The notes under the pieces were generated by a model that searched no databases, was not told where the DNA came from, and saw only the letters and a program-made list of their open reading frames with translations. Shown in pieces: positions 1-6,467 of a DNA stretch of 9,189 bases. This DNA is from an uncultured Prevotellaceae bacterium (lineage in GTDB: Bacteria; Bacteroidota; Bacteroidia; Bacteroidales; Bacteroidaceae). Where the stretch lies: positions 1-9,189 of the forward strand of contig CAMPCG010000095.1 of the NCBI GenBank assembly GCA_946644025.1. Reading direction: 5' to 3'. Positions within the stretch are counted from its first letter, which is position 1. Every line of letters starts with the position of its first letter. Position numbers and translations under genes: made by a program.

Positions 1-848
1 GTGTGCTGGGCGCCCTCTTCCCGTTCCACACCTGGTCTCCCGACGGTCATGCCTCGGCTCCCACCGCGGTGTCGATGCTCCATGCCGGCGTGCTGATGAA
101 GCTCGGAGGCTACGGCTGCTTCCGTGTGGCCATGTACCTGCTGCCTGAGGCTGCCCAGAACCTGGCCTGGATATTCATCATCCTGACCACCATCTCCGTG
201 GTCTACGGTGCCCTGTCAGCCTGTGTGCAGACCGACCTGAAGTACATCAACGCCTACTCGTCGGTGTCCCACTGCGGCCTGGTGCTCTTCGCCCTGCTCA
301 TGATGAGCCAGACGGCTGTCACCGGAGCCATTCTGCAGATGCTTTCCCACGGTCTGATGACGGCCCTCTTCTTCGCCCTCATCGGTATGATTTACGGTCG
401 CACCCACACCCGTGACATCCGCGAGCTGGCTGGTCTGATGAAGATCATGCCCTTCCTTGCCGTCGGCTATGTCATTGCCGGTCTTGCCAACCTCGGTCTG
501 CCCGGCTTCTCGGGCTTCATTGCCGAGATGACCATCTTCGTCGGCTCCTTCGGTGCCAAGCCCCTGGCTGGCGACCCCAGCACCTCCTACCGCATGGTCT
601 GCACCATCATCGCCTGTATGTCGATTGTCGTCACGGCAGTCTACATCCTGCGCGTAGTGGGCAAGATTCTCTACGGCGAGGTGGAGAACAAGCACTACCT
701 GGAGCTGACCGATGCCACTTGGGACGAGCGCGTCGCCGTCATCTGCCTCATATTCTGTGTGGCAGGTCTGGGCTGTCTGCCCTTCTTCTTCAGCGACATG
801 ATCAGCCCCGCAGCCGGTAATATTCTTCATTCAATAGGTGTAATGTAA
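1..848 (+). CDS. nuoM: NADH-quinone oxidoreductase subunit M (NuoM), 5'-truncated
   Basis: This is the C-terminal part of the NuoM antiporter-like subunit of respiratory complex I, an inner-membrane protein that takes part in proton pumping coupled to NADH:quinone oxidation. The reading frame is open to the left edge; the GTG at position 3 is an internal valine codon, not a start. About 281 residues are visible of a family length near 490-500. Clear family signatures are PFHTWSPDGHASAPTAVSML followed by HAGVLMKLGGYG, containing the conserved membrane lysine of the proton channel, and QTDLKYINAYSSVSHCG with the second conserved lysine. The rest is a run of hydrophobic helices, including GLPGFSGFIAE, typical of the proton_antipo_M family (PF00361). 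It ends in TAA 13 bp before nuoN, the usual nuoM-nuoN order, so the two are cotranscribed. Assignment to NuoM rather than NuoL or an Mrp antiporter subunit rests on these motifs and on the nuoN neighbour. Confidence 0.95.
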   Translation, partial: VLGALFPFHTWSPDGHASAPTAVSMLHAGVLMKLGGYGCFRVAMYLLPEAAQNLAWIFIILTTISVVYGALSACVQTDLKYINAYSSVSHCGLVLFALLMMSQTAVTGAILQMLSHGLMTALFFALIGMIYGRTHTRDIRELAGLMKIMPFLAVGYVIAGLANLGLPGFSGFIAEMTIFVGSFGAKPLAGDPSTSYRMVCTIIACMSIVVTAVYILRVVGKILYGEVENKHYLELTDATWDERVAVICLIFCVAGLGCLPFFFSDMISPAAGNILHSIGVM

Positions 849-861
849 ATTTGTAGGAAAG

Positions 862-2328
862 ATGAATTATTCACAGTTTCTAAATATGATTCCCGAGGCA
901 ACGCTCACGCTTGCCCTGATCATCGTTTTCTGTGCAGACTTTGCATTGCACAAGAGTGAACGCAAAGGCTTTGTCCTGAGCATACTGACCGGTGCGCTGC
1001 TGCTCTGCCAGCTGGTGCCCTGCTTCCTGGCCAAGCCCACCAGCGCTTTCGGCGGCCTCTACGTCACCTCCCCCATTGTCGAGGTGATGAAGACCATCCT
1101 CACCTTCGGCACGTTCATCGTCGTGGTGATGGCGCAGAAGTGGCTCGAAGGCCCTGCCAAGAAGCTTTCCGGCGAGTTCTACATGCTCGTTCTCTCCACC
1201 CTCCTCGGCATGTACGTCATGATGTCCAGCGGCCATTTCCTCCTGTTCTTCCTCGGACTGGAGATGGCCTCCGTCCCCATGGCCTGCCTCGTAGCCTTCG
1301 ACAAGTACAAGAACGACAGTGCCGAGGCCGCCGCCAAGTACATCCTCACCGCCACGTTCTCCAGCGGCGTGATGCTCTACGGCATCTCGTTCCTCTACGG
1401 CGTTTGCGGCACCATGTACTTCGACGACATGGCCCAGGTCATTGCTTCTAAGAACAGCGTCTTCTGGGGTCAGGGCACGATGCTCATCATGGGCATGGTG
1501 TTCTTCTTCAGCGGCCTGGGCTTCAAGATCTCGCTGGTGCCCTTCCACTTCTGGACGGCCGACACCTACCAGGGAGCCCCCGCGCCCGTCACGGGATACC
1601 TGAGCGTCGTCTCCAAGGGAGCCGCCACGCTTACCCTTGCCATCATCCTGATGAAGGTCTTTGCCTCGATGGCCGACTACTGGGAGCCGCTGCTCTGGAT
1701 TGTCATCATGCTCACCATCACCGTGGGTAACCTCTTCGCCATCCGCCAGACGGAGCTCAAGCGATTCATGGCCTTTTCGTCCATCTCGCAGGCTGGCTAC
1801 ATCATGCTCGCCGTCATGGGCAACAGCAGTGTTGGCCTCACGGCCCTCACGTTCTACGTGCTGGTCTACGTGGTAGCCAACCTGGCCGTCTTCACCGTCA
1901 TCACAGCCGTGGAGCACAATGGCGGCAACACCCAGTTCTCGGCCTACAACGGTCTCTATCAGACCAACCCGAAGCTGGCCCTGCTCATGACCTTCGCGCT
2001 CTTCTCGCTGGGTGGCATCCCTCCCTTCGCCGGTATGTTCTCGAAGTTCTTCGTCTTCATGGCCGCAGTGGGAGGTCACGAGAGTGCACCCTTCTGGCCC
2101 TACTTCGTAGTGTTCATCGCCCTTATCAACACGGTAGCCTCCCTTTACTACTACCTCCTGATAGTCAAGGCCATGTACATCACCAAGGAAGACCATCCCC
2201 TGCCCTTCTTTGCCAACGGTCGCGCCGTCAACTGGAGTCTTGCCCTCTGCACGGTAGGCATCCTCCTCTTCGGCATCTGCTCCTGCATCTACGAGTGGAT
2301 AGACAAGGCCGCCACGGCATCGCTGTAA
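862..2328 (+). CDS. nuoN: NADH-quinone oxidoreductase subunit N (NuoN)
   Basis: Complete 488-residue NuoN, the third antiporter-like membrane subunit of complex I, close to the usual length of about 480-490. The protein is almost entirely hydrophobic helices. Family motifs are FFLGLEMASVPMACLVAF with the conserved glutamate of the channel, GLGFKISLVPFHFWTADTYQ followed by GAPAPVTGYLSVVSKGAA, and RQTELKRFMAFSSISQAGYI with the conserved lysine. GGIPPFAGMFSKFFVF near residue 390 is also typical. The ATG at 862 is chosen because it is preceded at short distance by AGGAAAG, a plausible ribosome site, and gives the expected N-terminus. It follows nuoM by 13 bp and is followed 22 bp later by a strong terminator, so it is the last gene of the nuo operon. 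High G+C and strong third-position bias match nuoM. No oddities seen. Confidence 0.97.
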   Translation: MNYSQFLNMIPEATLTLALIIVFCADFALHKSERKGFVLSILTGALLLCQLVPCFLAKPTSAFGGLYVTSPIVEVMKTILTFGTFIVVVMAQKWLEGPAKKLSGEFYMLVLSTLLGMYVMMSSGHFLLFFLGLEMASVPMACLVAFDKYKNDSAEAAAKYILTATFSSGVMLYGISFLYGVCGTMYFDDMAQVIASKNSVFWGQGTMLIMGMVFFFSGLGFKISLVPFHFWTADTYQGAPAPVTGYLSVVSKGAATLTLAIILMKVFASMADYWEPLLWIVIMLTITVGNLFAIRQTELKRFMAFSSISQAGYIMLAVMGNSSVGLTALTFYVLVYVVANLAVFTVITAVEHNGGNTQFSAYNGLYQTNPKLALLMTFALFSLGGIPPFAGMFSKFFVFMAAVGGHESAPFWPYFVVFIALINTVASLYYYLLIVKAMYITKEDHPLPFFANGRAVNWSLALCTVGILLFGICSCIYEWIDKAATASL

Positions 2329-2350
2329 ACACCTCGTTTCGCACGAACGC

Positions 2351-2392
2351 AAAAAGCCGGAAGCTATGCTACTTCCGGCTTTTTCGTTTTTT
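2351..2392 (+). terminator. Rho-independent terminator of the nuo operon
   Basis: A perfect 13-bp stem is formed by AAAAAGCCGGAAG (2351-2363) and CTTCCGGCTTTTT (2372-2384), with an 8-nt loop and a following T-rich run to 2392. It lies 22 bp after the nuoN stop codon. The A-tract on the left makes it potentially active in both directions, though no minus-strand gene reads into it here. Confidence 0.93.
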
Positions 2393-2418
2393 GGGGTATC
2401 GCCTAAGGAGTTTAGAAG

Positions 2419-2719
2419 TTATTGTTGTCCGGGGAAAAATTTTCCAATCGCTCAGATGGTTACAATTTATGAGCTTTTGAGAAATATTAGGAGTAATTGG
2501 GCTTGGGAAAACGGCCTGAAAGGCCAGTAAGCAGATAGCCCAGGGCAGCGCCCTGGGTATAGGGGCACAACGTAAAAACGCCCTGGAAGGGCAAAAGCGT
2601 TAAAAATCAATGCTTTTGCCCTTCCAGGGCGATGAAGCGTATGCAACATGTCCACCCAGGGCGCTGCCCTGGGCTGACTGCTTATTGGCCTTTCAGGCCG
2701 TTTCCCCGGACAACAATAA
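2419..2719. repeat. Nested palindromic element of about 300 bp, REP/MITE-like
   Basis: The intergenic space after nuoN holds a large multi-level inverted repeat. The outermost arms TTATTGTTGTCCGGGGAAA (2419-2437) and its exact complement (2701-2719) are 19 nt. Next, 50-nt arms at 2509-2558 and 2654-2703 match with 3 mismatches; each contains two smaller palindromes, GGCCTGAAAGGCC and CCCAGGGCAGCGCCCTGGG. The centre is a perfect 20-nt hairpin, CGCCCTGGAAGGGCAAAAGC (2579-2598) against 2612-2631, around a 13-nt AT-rich loop. No credible protein is encoded. Such GC-rich palindromes resemble REP or miniature transposable elements that spread in trans; no transposase is in the window. Known members of this type in Bacteroidales make a dispersed element likely, but copy number cannot be judged from one window. 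Confidence 0.85.
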
Positions 2720-2762
2720 ATTTGAATTAATTGCACTTCCGCGACATTTTTTGCGGATTTTT

Positions 2763-2794
2763 TTTGGCCGTAAAGTCAAATAGTATTATATTTG
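2763..2794 (+). promoter_or_regulatory. Bacteroidetes-type promoter of the cysteine-protein/lut cluster
   Basis: TATATTTG at 2787-2794 matches the Bacteroidetes -7 consensus TAnnTTTG exactly. TTTG at 2763-2766 sits 20 nt upstream, at the position of the -33 element. Transcription would start near 2800, leaving a leader of about 40 nt before the ATG at 2841. It lies just downstream of the palindromic element and is the only good promoter I see for the genes from 2841 to 5480. No operator is obvious. Confidence 0.75.
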
Positions 2795-2840
2795 TAGGCG
2801 AATATTGAATGAGCGCCATGCAGTTGGTGCAATTTGAGCG

Positions 2841-3335
2841 ATGAATATGATGATAAGCGACGAGGAGCTGGAGCTCAGGGTGAGTCGTGCCGTTGACAAC
2901 TTCATGTCGGGCTACGGCTGCTGTCAGAGCGTGGTGGCGGCGTTTGCCGACCTCTACGGTCTCGACGAGCTCCAGGCGAAGAAGATTGCCGCTGGTTTCG
3001 GCGGCGGTGTGGGCCGTCTGCGCATGATGTGCGGTGCGGTGTCGGGAATCGTGATGCTCGTGGGGCTTGACTGCGGTCAGACCGAGGGCAGCGACACCGA
3101 CGGCAAGTCGGCCTGTTACAAAGTGGTGCAGCAGCTGCTGGCACAGTCGGAGAAGGAGAACGGCAGCCTCATCTGTGCCGAGATACTGGGGCTGAAGGGC
3201 TACGAGAAGGCGCAGTCGAGCTACGTGGCCTCGCCCCGCACGGCCGAGTACTACAAGAAGCGGCCCTGCGCCGCCAAGGTGGAGAGCGCCGCGAGAATAT
3301 TCGCAAACTATCTGAAGAACCTATCCCCCCAATAA
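2841..3335 (+). CDS. C_GCAxxG_C_C family cysteine-rich protein
   Basis: A 164-residue soluble protein whose spaced cysteines fit the C_GCAxxG_C_C family (PF09719/TIGR01909 type). Cysteines lie at 27-28 in GYGCCQSVV, at 64 in MCGAVSG, at 112 in ICAEILG, and at 143 in RPCAAKV, with two more at 78 and 92. A glycine-rich stretch FGGGVGR precedes the second motif. The family's biochemical role is not established; the conserved cysteines suggest metal, cluster or redox chemistry, which is inference. The first ATG at 2841 is taken as start; methionines 3 and 4 are alternatives, and no clear Shine-Dalgarno site decides. An 11-codon open frame from 2809 ends in TGA overlapping this ATG. The stop is only 25 bp before lutA on the same strand, so it very likely shares a transcript with the lactate genes and may serve them. 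Confidence 0.85.
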   Translation: MNMMISDEELELRVSRAVDNFMSGYGCCQSVVAAFADLYGLDELQAKKIAAGFGGGVGRLRMMCGAVSGIVMLVGLDCGQTEGSDTDGKSACYKVVQQLLAQSEKENGSLICAEILGLKGYEKAQSSYVASPRTAEYYKKRPCAAKVESAARIFANYLKNLSPQ

Positions 3336-3360
3336 CCCACCCCCAAGAACCGACAATACT

Positions 3361-4092
3361 ATGAAGATTGGACTATTCATTCCCTGCTACGTCGACGCTG
3401 TATTCCCCGAGGTGGGTATGGCCACCTGGCGGCTGCTGCGCCACCTGGGTCTCGACGTGGCCTATCCCCAGGGCCAGACGTGCTGCGGCCAGCCGATGGC
3501 CAATGGCGGCTTCGAGCGCCAGTCCGTGCCGTTGGCGCGCAAGTTCGAGACGCTCTTCCAGGGCTACGACTACGTGGTGGCGCCGAGCGTGAGCTGCACG
3601 GCCTTCGTGCGCTTCAACTACAGCCGGCTGCTCGGCCACGAGTGCGAGACGGCCAAGCACTGCATGGACGTGGTAGAGTTCCTGCACGACGTGGTGAAGC
3701 CCGCCGGGCCGCTGGGCACGTTCCCCCACAAGGTGAGCCTGCACAACTCGTGCCACGGTGTGCGCGAGCTGGGCCTGTCGTCGCCGTCGGAGCAGAACGT
3801 GCCCAAGTTCAACAAGATACGCGACCTGCTCCAGCTCGTCAAGGGCATAGAGGTGGTCGAGCCCGAGCGGCCCGACGAGTGCTGCGGCTTCGGCGGCATG
3901 TTCGCCGTGGAGGAGACGGCCGTGAGCGCGCAGATGGGCCGCGACAAGGTGGAGCGCCACATCGCCACCGGGGCGGAATACGTCACCGGACCCGACAGCT
4001 CCTGCCTCATGCACCTGGAGGGCGTGGCCCGCAAGCAGGGCCTCGACATCAAGTTCAAACACGTAGTGGAAATATTAGCCGCAGGATTATGA
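3361..4092 (+). CDS. lutA: L-lactate oxidation Fe-S protein LutA (YkgE family)
   Basis: A 243-residue LutA/YkgE-type protein, the heterodisulfide-reductase-like subunit of the LutABC complex that oxidises L-lactate to pyruvate. It contains two cysteine-rich CCG repeats. The first has C9 in FIPCYVD, C41-C42 in TCCGQP and C79 in APSVSC. The second has C131 in HNSCHGVRELG, C174-C175 in ECCGFGG and C215 in DSSCLMH. In the family these modules bind iron-sulfur clusters. The length is normal, near 240. It starts at the ATG giving the canonical MKIGLFIPC N-terminus, 25 bp after the preceding gene. Its TGA overlaps the lutB ATG (ATGA at 4089-4092), indicating translational coupling. The protein has no signal peptide and would act in the cytoplasm. 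A related glycolate-oxidase iron-sulfur subunit is the main alternative, but the LutB and LutC neighbours settle it. Confidence 0.95.
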   Translation: MKIGLFIPCYVDAVFPEVGMATWRLLRHLGLDVAYPQGQTCCGQPMANGGFERQSVPLARKFETLFQGYDYVVAPSVSCTAFVRFNYSRLLGHECETAKHCMDVVEFLHDVVKPAGPLGTFPHKVSLHNSCHGVRELGLSSPSEQNVPKFNKIRDLLQLVKGIEVVEPERPDECCGFGGMFAVEETAVSAQMGRDKVERHIATGAEYVTGPDSSCLMHLEGVARKQGLDIKFKHVVEILAAGL

Positions 4093-5480
4093 GTACAACA
4101 CACAGCAGAGCAGCGAAGGAGTTCCTCAAGAACCAGCAGTACGCCCACTGGCACGACGCCACCTTCTGGTCTGTGCGCACGAAGCGCGACAACATGGCCC
4201 AGGGACTCGCAGAGTGGGAGCAGCTGCGCGAGAAAGCCTCGCAGATAAAGCGCCACACCATCAGCCACCTGGACGAATACCTGGAGGAGTTTGCCGCCAA
4301 CGCCGAGCGCAACGGCGCCATAGTACACTGGGCGAGGGACGCGCAGGAGTTCAACGAGATAGTCTACGGCATACTGGAGTGTCACAAGGTCACGAAGATG
4401 GTCAAGTCGAAGTCGATGCTCACCGAGGAGTGCGAGATGAACCCCTACCTCGAGGCCCGGGGCATAGAGGTGGTGGAGACCGACCTGGGCGAGCGCATCA
4501 TCCAGCTGAAGGGGCAGAAGCCCAGCCACATCGTCATGCCCGCCATCCACCTGAGCCACGACGACGTGGGCGAGCTCTTCGAGCAGAAGGGCATCAGCCA
4601 GGAGAAGGGCAACCACGACCCTACCTACCTGACCTACAGGGCCCGCCTCTCGCTGCGGGGTGAGTTCCTCACCGCGCAGGCCGGCATGACGGGCGGAAAC
4701 TTCGGCATCGCCAAGACGGGCGACATCGTGGTATGCACCAACGAGGGCAATGCCGACATGTCGACGTCGTGCCCCCGCCTGCACATCGCCGCCATAGGGC
4801 TGGAGAAGGTCATACCCGACTACGACTGCCTGGCCGTGTTCCAGCGTATGCTCTGCAGGGCCGGAACGGGACAGCCCACCACCACCTACACCAGCCACTT
4901 CCGAAAGCCCAGGGTGACGGCTAACGCCCAGCACCCAGACCGTGGCGAGTACCACATCATCCTCGTGGACAACGGACGCTCGGACTGGGTGGCCAACGCA
5001 GACCACTGGGAGAGCCTGAAGTGCATACGCTGCGGCTCGTGCATGAACACCTGCCCGGTATACCGTCGCTCAGGCGGCTACTCCTACAGCTACTTCATTC
5101 CCGGACCCATCGGCATCAACCTGGGTATGCTGCGCGCCCCGAGGGAGCACTCGGGCAACGTCTCGGCCTGCACCCTCTGCCTCAGCTGCCAGACCGTGTG
5201 CCCGGTGAAGATAGACCTGGGCGACCAGGTCTACCGCTGGCGACAGCAGCTCAGCGACCTGGGCACCGCCAACACGCAGAAGCGCCTGATGAGCCAGGCC
5301 ATGTCGGCCCTCTACGGCTCGGCAGCCTTCTACAACATCGCCACGGCTCTCGCACACTGGGCCAACGCCCTGCCAGCGCCACTGCTTAACTGCGGCCTCA
5401 ACCCCTGGGCCGAGGGCCACGCAATGATGAAGTTCCCAAAGAAGCCCTTCCACGAGCTGATAAAAGAGAACAGCGAATAA
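4089..5480 (+). CDS. lutB: L-lactate oxidation Fe-S protein LutB (YkgF family)
   Basis: A 463-residue LutB/YkgF protein, the central iron-sulfur subunit of the lactate-oxidising complex. The N-terminal two thirds form a LUD domain (PF02589); the stretch ending GGNFGIAKTGDIVVCTNEGN near residues 198-217 is typical. The C-terminal part has two ferredoxin-type 4Fe-4S motifs: CIRCGSCMNTCP with cysteines at 312, 315, 318 and 322, and CTLCLSCQTVCP with cysteines at 361, 364, 367 and 371. All eight ligands are intact. Length matches the family (about 460-480). The frame is open far upstream, to 3480, but that part lies out of frame across lutA. The ATG at 4089, overlapping the lutA stop, gives the expected N-terminus (MSTTHSRAAKEFLKNQ). 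It ends 163 bp before lutC. Confidence 0.96.
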   Translation: MSTTHSRAAKEFLKNQQYAHWHDATFWSVRTKRDNMAQGLAEWEQLREKASQIKRHTISHLDEYLEEFAANAERNGAIVHWARDAQEFNEIVYGILECHKVTKMVKSKSMLTEECEMNPYLEARGIEVVETDLGERIIQLKGQKPSHIVMPAIHLSHDDVGELFEQKGISQEKGNHDPTYLTYRARLSLRGEFLTAQAGMTGGNFGIAKTGDIVVCTNEGNADMSTSCPRLHIAAIGLEKVIPDYDCLAVFQRMLCRAGTGQPTTTYTSHFRKPRVTANAQHPDRGEYHIILVDNGRSDWVANADHWESLKCIRCGSCMNTCPVYRRSGGYSYSYFIPGPIGINLGMLRAPREHSGNVSACTLCLSCQTVCPVKIDLGDQVYRWRQQLSDLGTANTQKRLMSQAMSALYGSAAFYNIATALAHWANALPAPLLNCGLNPWAEGHAMMKFPKKPFHELIKENSE

Positions 5481-5498
5481 TCCGCGAGCCGACACGTA

Positions 5499-5556
5499 GC
5501 CCTGCCGCCACCGAGCCCTGCCGCCACTGAGCCCTGCCGCCACTGAGCCCTGCCGC
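5499..5556. repeat. 16-bp tandem repeat, about 3.6 copies
   Basis: The unit GCCCTGCCGCCACTGA occurs at 5499-5514 (one C for T change), 5515-5530 and 5531-5546, then a partial copy to 5556. It begins 18 bp after the lutB stop codon, in the gap before lutC. It encodes nothing convincing and could vary in copy number by slippage. Confidence 0.92.
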
Positions 5557-5570
5557 TCGTCCGCCTCGTG

Positions 5571-5626
5571 TCGTTATCTCGTAATATCGTTATATCGTTA
5601 TCTCGAAAATCCCGTTATCCCGTTAT
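5571..5626. repeat. 8-bp tandem repeat, about 7 units
   Basis: Consecutive 8-bp units run TCGTTATC, TCGTAATA, TCGTTATA, TCGTTATC, TCGAAAAT, CCCGTTAT, CCCGTTAT. The core CGTTAT is kept in most units. The array lies 15 bp after the 16-bp repeat and ends 17 bp before the lutC start, so it would sit in the lutC leader. No TAnnTTTG promoter is seen in or near it. Confidence 0.85.
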
Positions 5627-5643
5627 CCCCTAAATAAATTAAG

Positions 5644-6252
5644 ATGAGCAGTAAAGAAGAAATATTGAAGCGTTACAGGTCGAATGTCCGTGAGCGGTTC
5701 GCCATGCCCGACCTGAGCGACATCCGTGCCGTGACCTACCCCGACCCCCTGGCCCAATTCATCAGCATGACTCAGAGCGTCGGCGGACGTGCCATAGAGG
5801 TAGAGCGGGGCCGCGACGTGAACACGCTCATACGCGAGCTGTTCCCCGACGCCAGGGAGATAGCCTCCAACCTGCCGGAGATTACCATCGCCACGCGTAA
5901 CCCCGACACCGTAGGAGAGGCCGCCGACCTGAACGGCACCGACGTGGGCATCGTGCGCGGGAGCTTCGGCGTGGCCGAGAACGCCTGCGTCTGGATTCAG
6001 CAGCAGATGAAGGAGAAGGCCGTGTGCTTCATCTCCGAGAACCTCGTCATCCTCCTGCCCAAGAGCCAGATTGTCAACAACATGCACGAGGCCTACCGCC
6101 GACTGTCGGAAAAAAGGGACACGGAGCAGTTCGACGCCTACGGCTATGGCACTTTCATCAGCGGCCCGTCGAAGACCGCCGACATTGCCCAGGTGCTCGT
6201 CATGGGCGCTCAGGCTGCACGCTCAGCCACCGTCTTGCTCCTGGAGGAGTGA
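5644..6252 (+). CDS. lutC: Lactate utilization protein LutC (LUD domain, YkgG family)
   Basis: A 202-residue LutC/YkgG protein, the third member of the LutABC lactate oxidation complex, consisting of a single LUD domain (PF02589). The C-terminal motif YGTFISGPSKTADI, near residues 165-178, is the most recognisable family signature. GTDVGIVRGSFGVAENACVW in the middle, near residues 99-118, is also typical. Length is within the usual 190-240. The ATG at 5644 follows an AT-rich stretch (TAAATAAATTAAG), the usual Bacteroidetes leader type, with no strong Shine-Dalgarno site. It is separated from lutB by 163 bp of tandem repeats, an unusually loose spacing for a lut operon, yet no terminator or clear promoter lies between, so read-through from the cluster promoter is the simplest model. 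Its stop codon TGA is itself part of the first 11-bp unit of the downstream repeat. Confidence 0.94.
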   Translation: MSSKEEILKRYRSNVRERFAMPDLSDIRAVTYPDPLAQFISMTQSVGGRAIEVERGRDVNTLIRELFPDAREIASNLPEITIATRNPDTVGEAADLNGTDVGIVRGSFGVAENACVWIQQQMKEKAVCFISENLVILLPKSQIVNNMHEAYRRLSEKRDTEQFDAYGYGTFISGPSKTADIAQVLVMGAQAARSATVLLLEE

Positions 6253-6329
6253 AGGAGAAAGGGGAGTGAAAGAGGATTGAAGGAGGAGTGAAAGAGGAGT
6301 GAAGGGGGAGTGAAGGGGGAGTGAAAGGG
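6247..6329. repeat. 11-bp tandem repeat GAGTGAAGGGG, left array
   Basis: A first unit at 6247-6257 carries the lutC stop codon. After a 6-bp spacer, six in-phase 11-bp units follow at 6264, 6275, 6286, 6297, 6308 and 6319, each GAGTGAA or a one-base variant followed by a purine tetranucleotide. The strand is almost pure purine. It is the left arm of an imperfect inverted repeat with the array at 6359-6411. Confidence 0.93.
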
Positions 6330-6358
6330 ACATTTGTTCTAAAGGCAGAAACTATCGT

Positions 6359-6411
6359 CCCCTTCACTCCCCTTTCACTCCCCCTTCACTTCCCTTTCAC
6401 TCCCCTTCAAG
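6359..6411. repeat. 11-bp tandem repeat, inverted right array
   Basis: Units CCCCTTCACTC (6359), CCCTTTCACTC (6370), CCCCTTCACTT (6381) and CCCTTTCACTC (6392), plus a 9-bp partial, are the reverse complement of the left array. Facing units differ by about one base each, so the transcript can fold into a stem of roughly 45-55 bp around a loop of about 28 nt (6331-6358). Confidence 0.92.
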
Positions 6412-6447
6412 AAAAAACAGCCCCCCGTATGAGGGGGGCTGTTTTTT
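6412..6447. terminator. Bidirectional terminator between lutC and the minus-strand genes
   Basis: A perfect 15-bp stem is formed by AAAAAACAGCCCCCC (6412-6426) and GGGGGGCTGTTTTTT (6433-6447), with the 6-nt loop GTATGA. The A6 and T6 tracts on the two sides give a U-run in both directions. It lies 160 bp after lutC and 20 bp after the stop of the convergent gene at 6468-8228, so it can end both transcripts. Confidence 0.95.
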
Positions 6448-6467
6448 ATTGCTCTTGCGGCCGGCGG

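Noticed and set aside
880..2352. 490-codon open frame on the minus strand opposite nuoN
   Set aside because: It mirrors nuoN codons; the translation is rich in His, Glu, Gly and Asp with no domain, an artefact of the high G+C and codon bias.
2439..2508. Small RNA or riboswitch in the AT-rich part of the palindromic element
   Set aside because: Only a weak 5-bp GCTCA/TGAGC stem is seen, with no match I recognise to any RNA family.
2467..2736. 89-codon minus-strand open frame in the palindromic element
   Set aside because: Its codons are mostly the inverted repeat itself; the protein has no family features.
3480..4088. In-frame upstream extension of LutB by 203 residues
   Set aside because: It lies in a shifted frame across lutA and gives an Arg/Ala-rich low-complexity sequence. 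LutB family length and the ATGA overlap support the start at 4089.
3618..5006. 462-codon minus-strand open frame opposite lutA/lutB
   Set aside because: Shadow of two well-supported genes; no recognisable motifs or start signals.
5571..5643. Promoter for lutC
   Set aside because: No TAnnTTTG or spaced TTTG pair is present; the AT-rich leader alone is not enough to call a promoter.
6247..6411. CRISPR array
   Set aside because: Units are 11 bp, head to tail with no unique spacers, and the second block is inverted. It is a simple tandem repeat.
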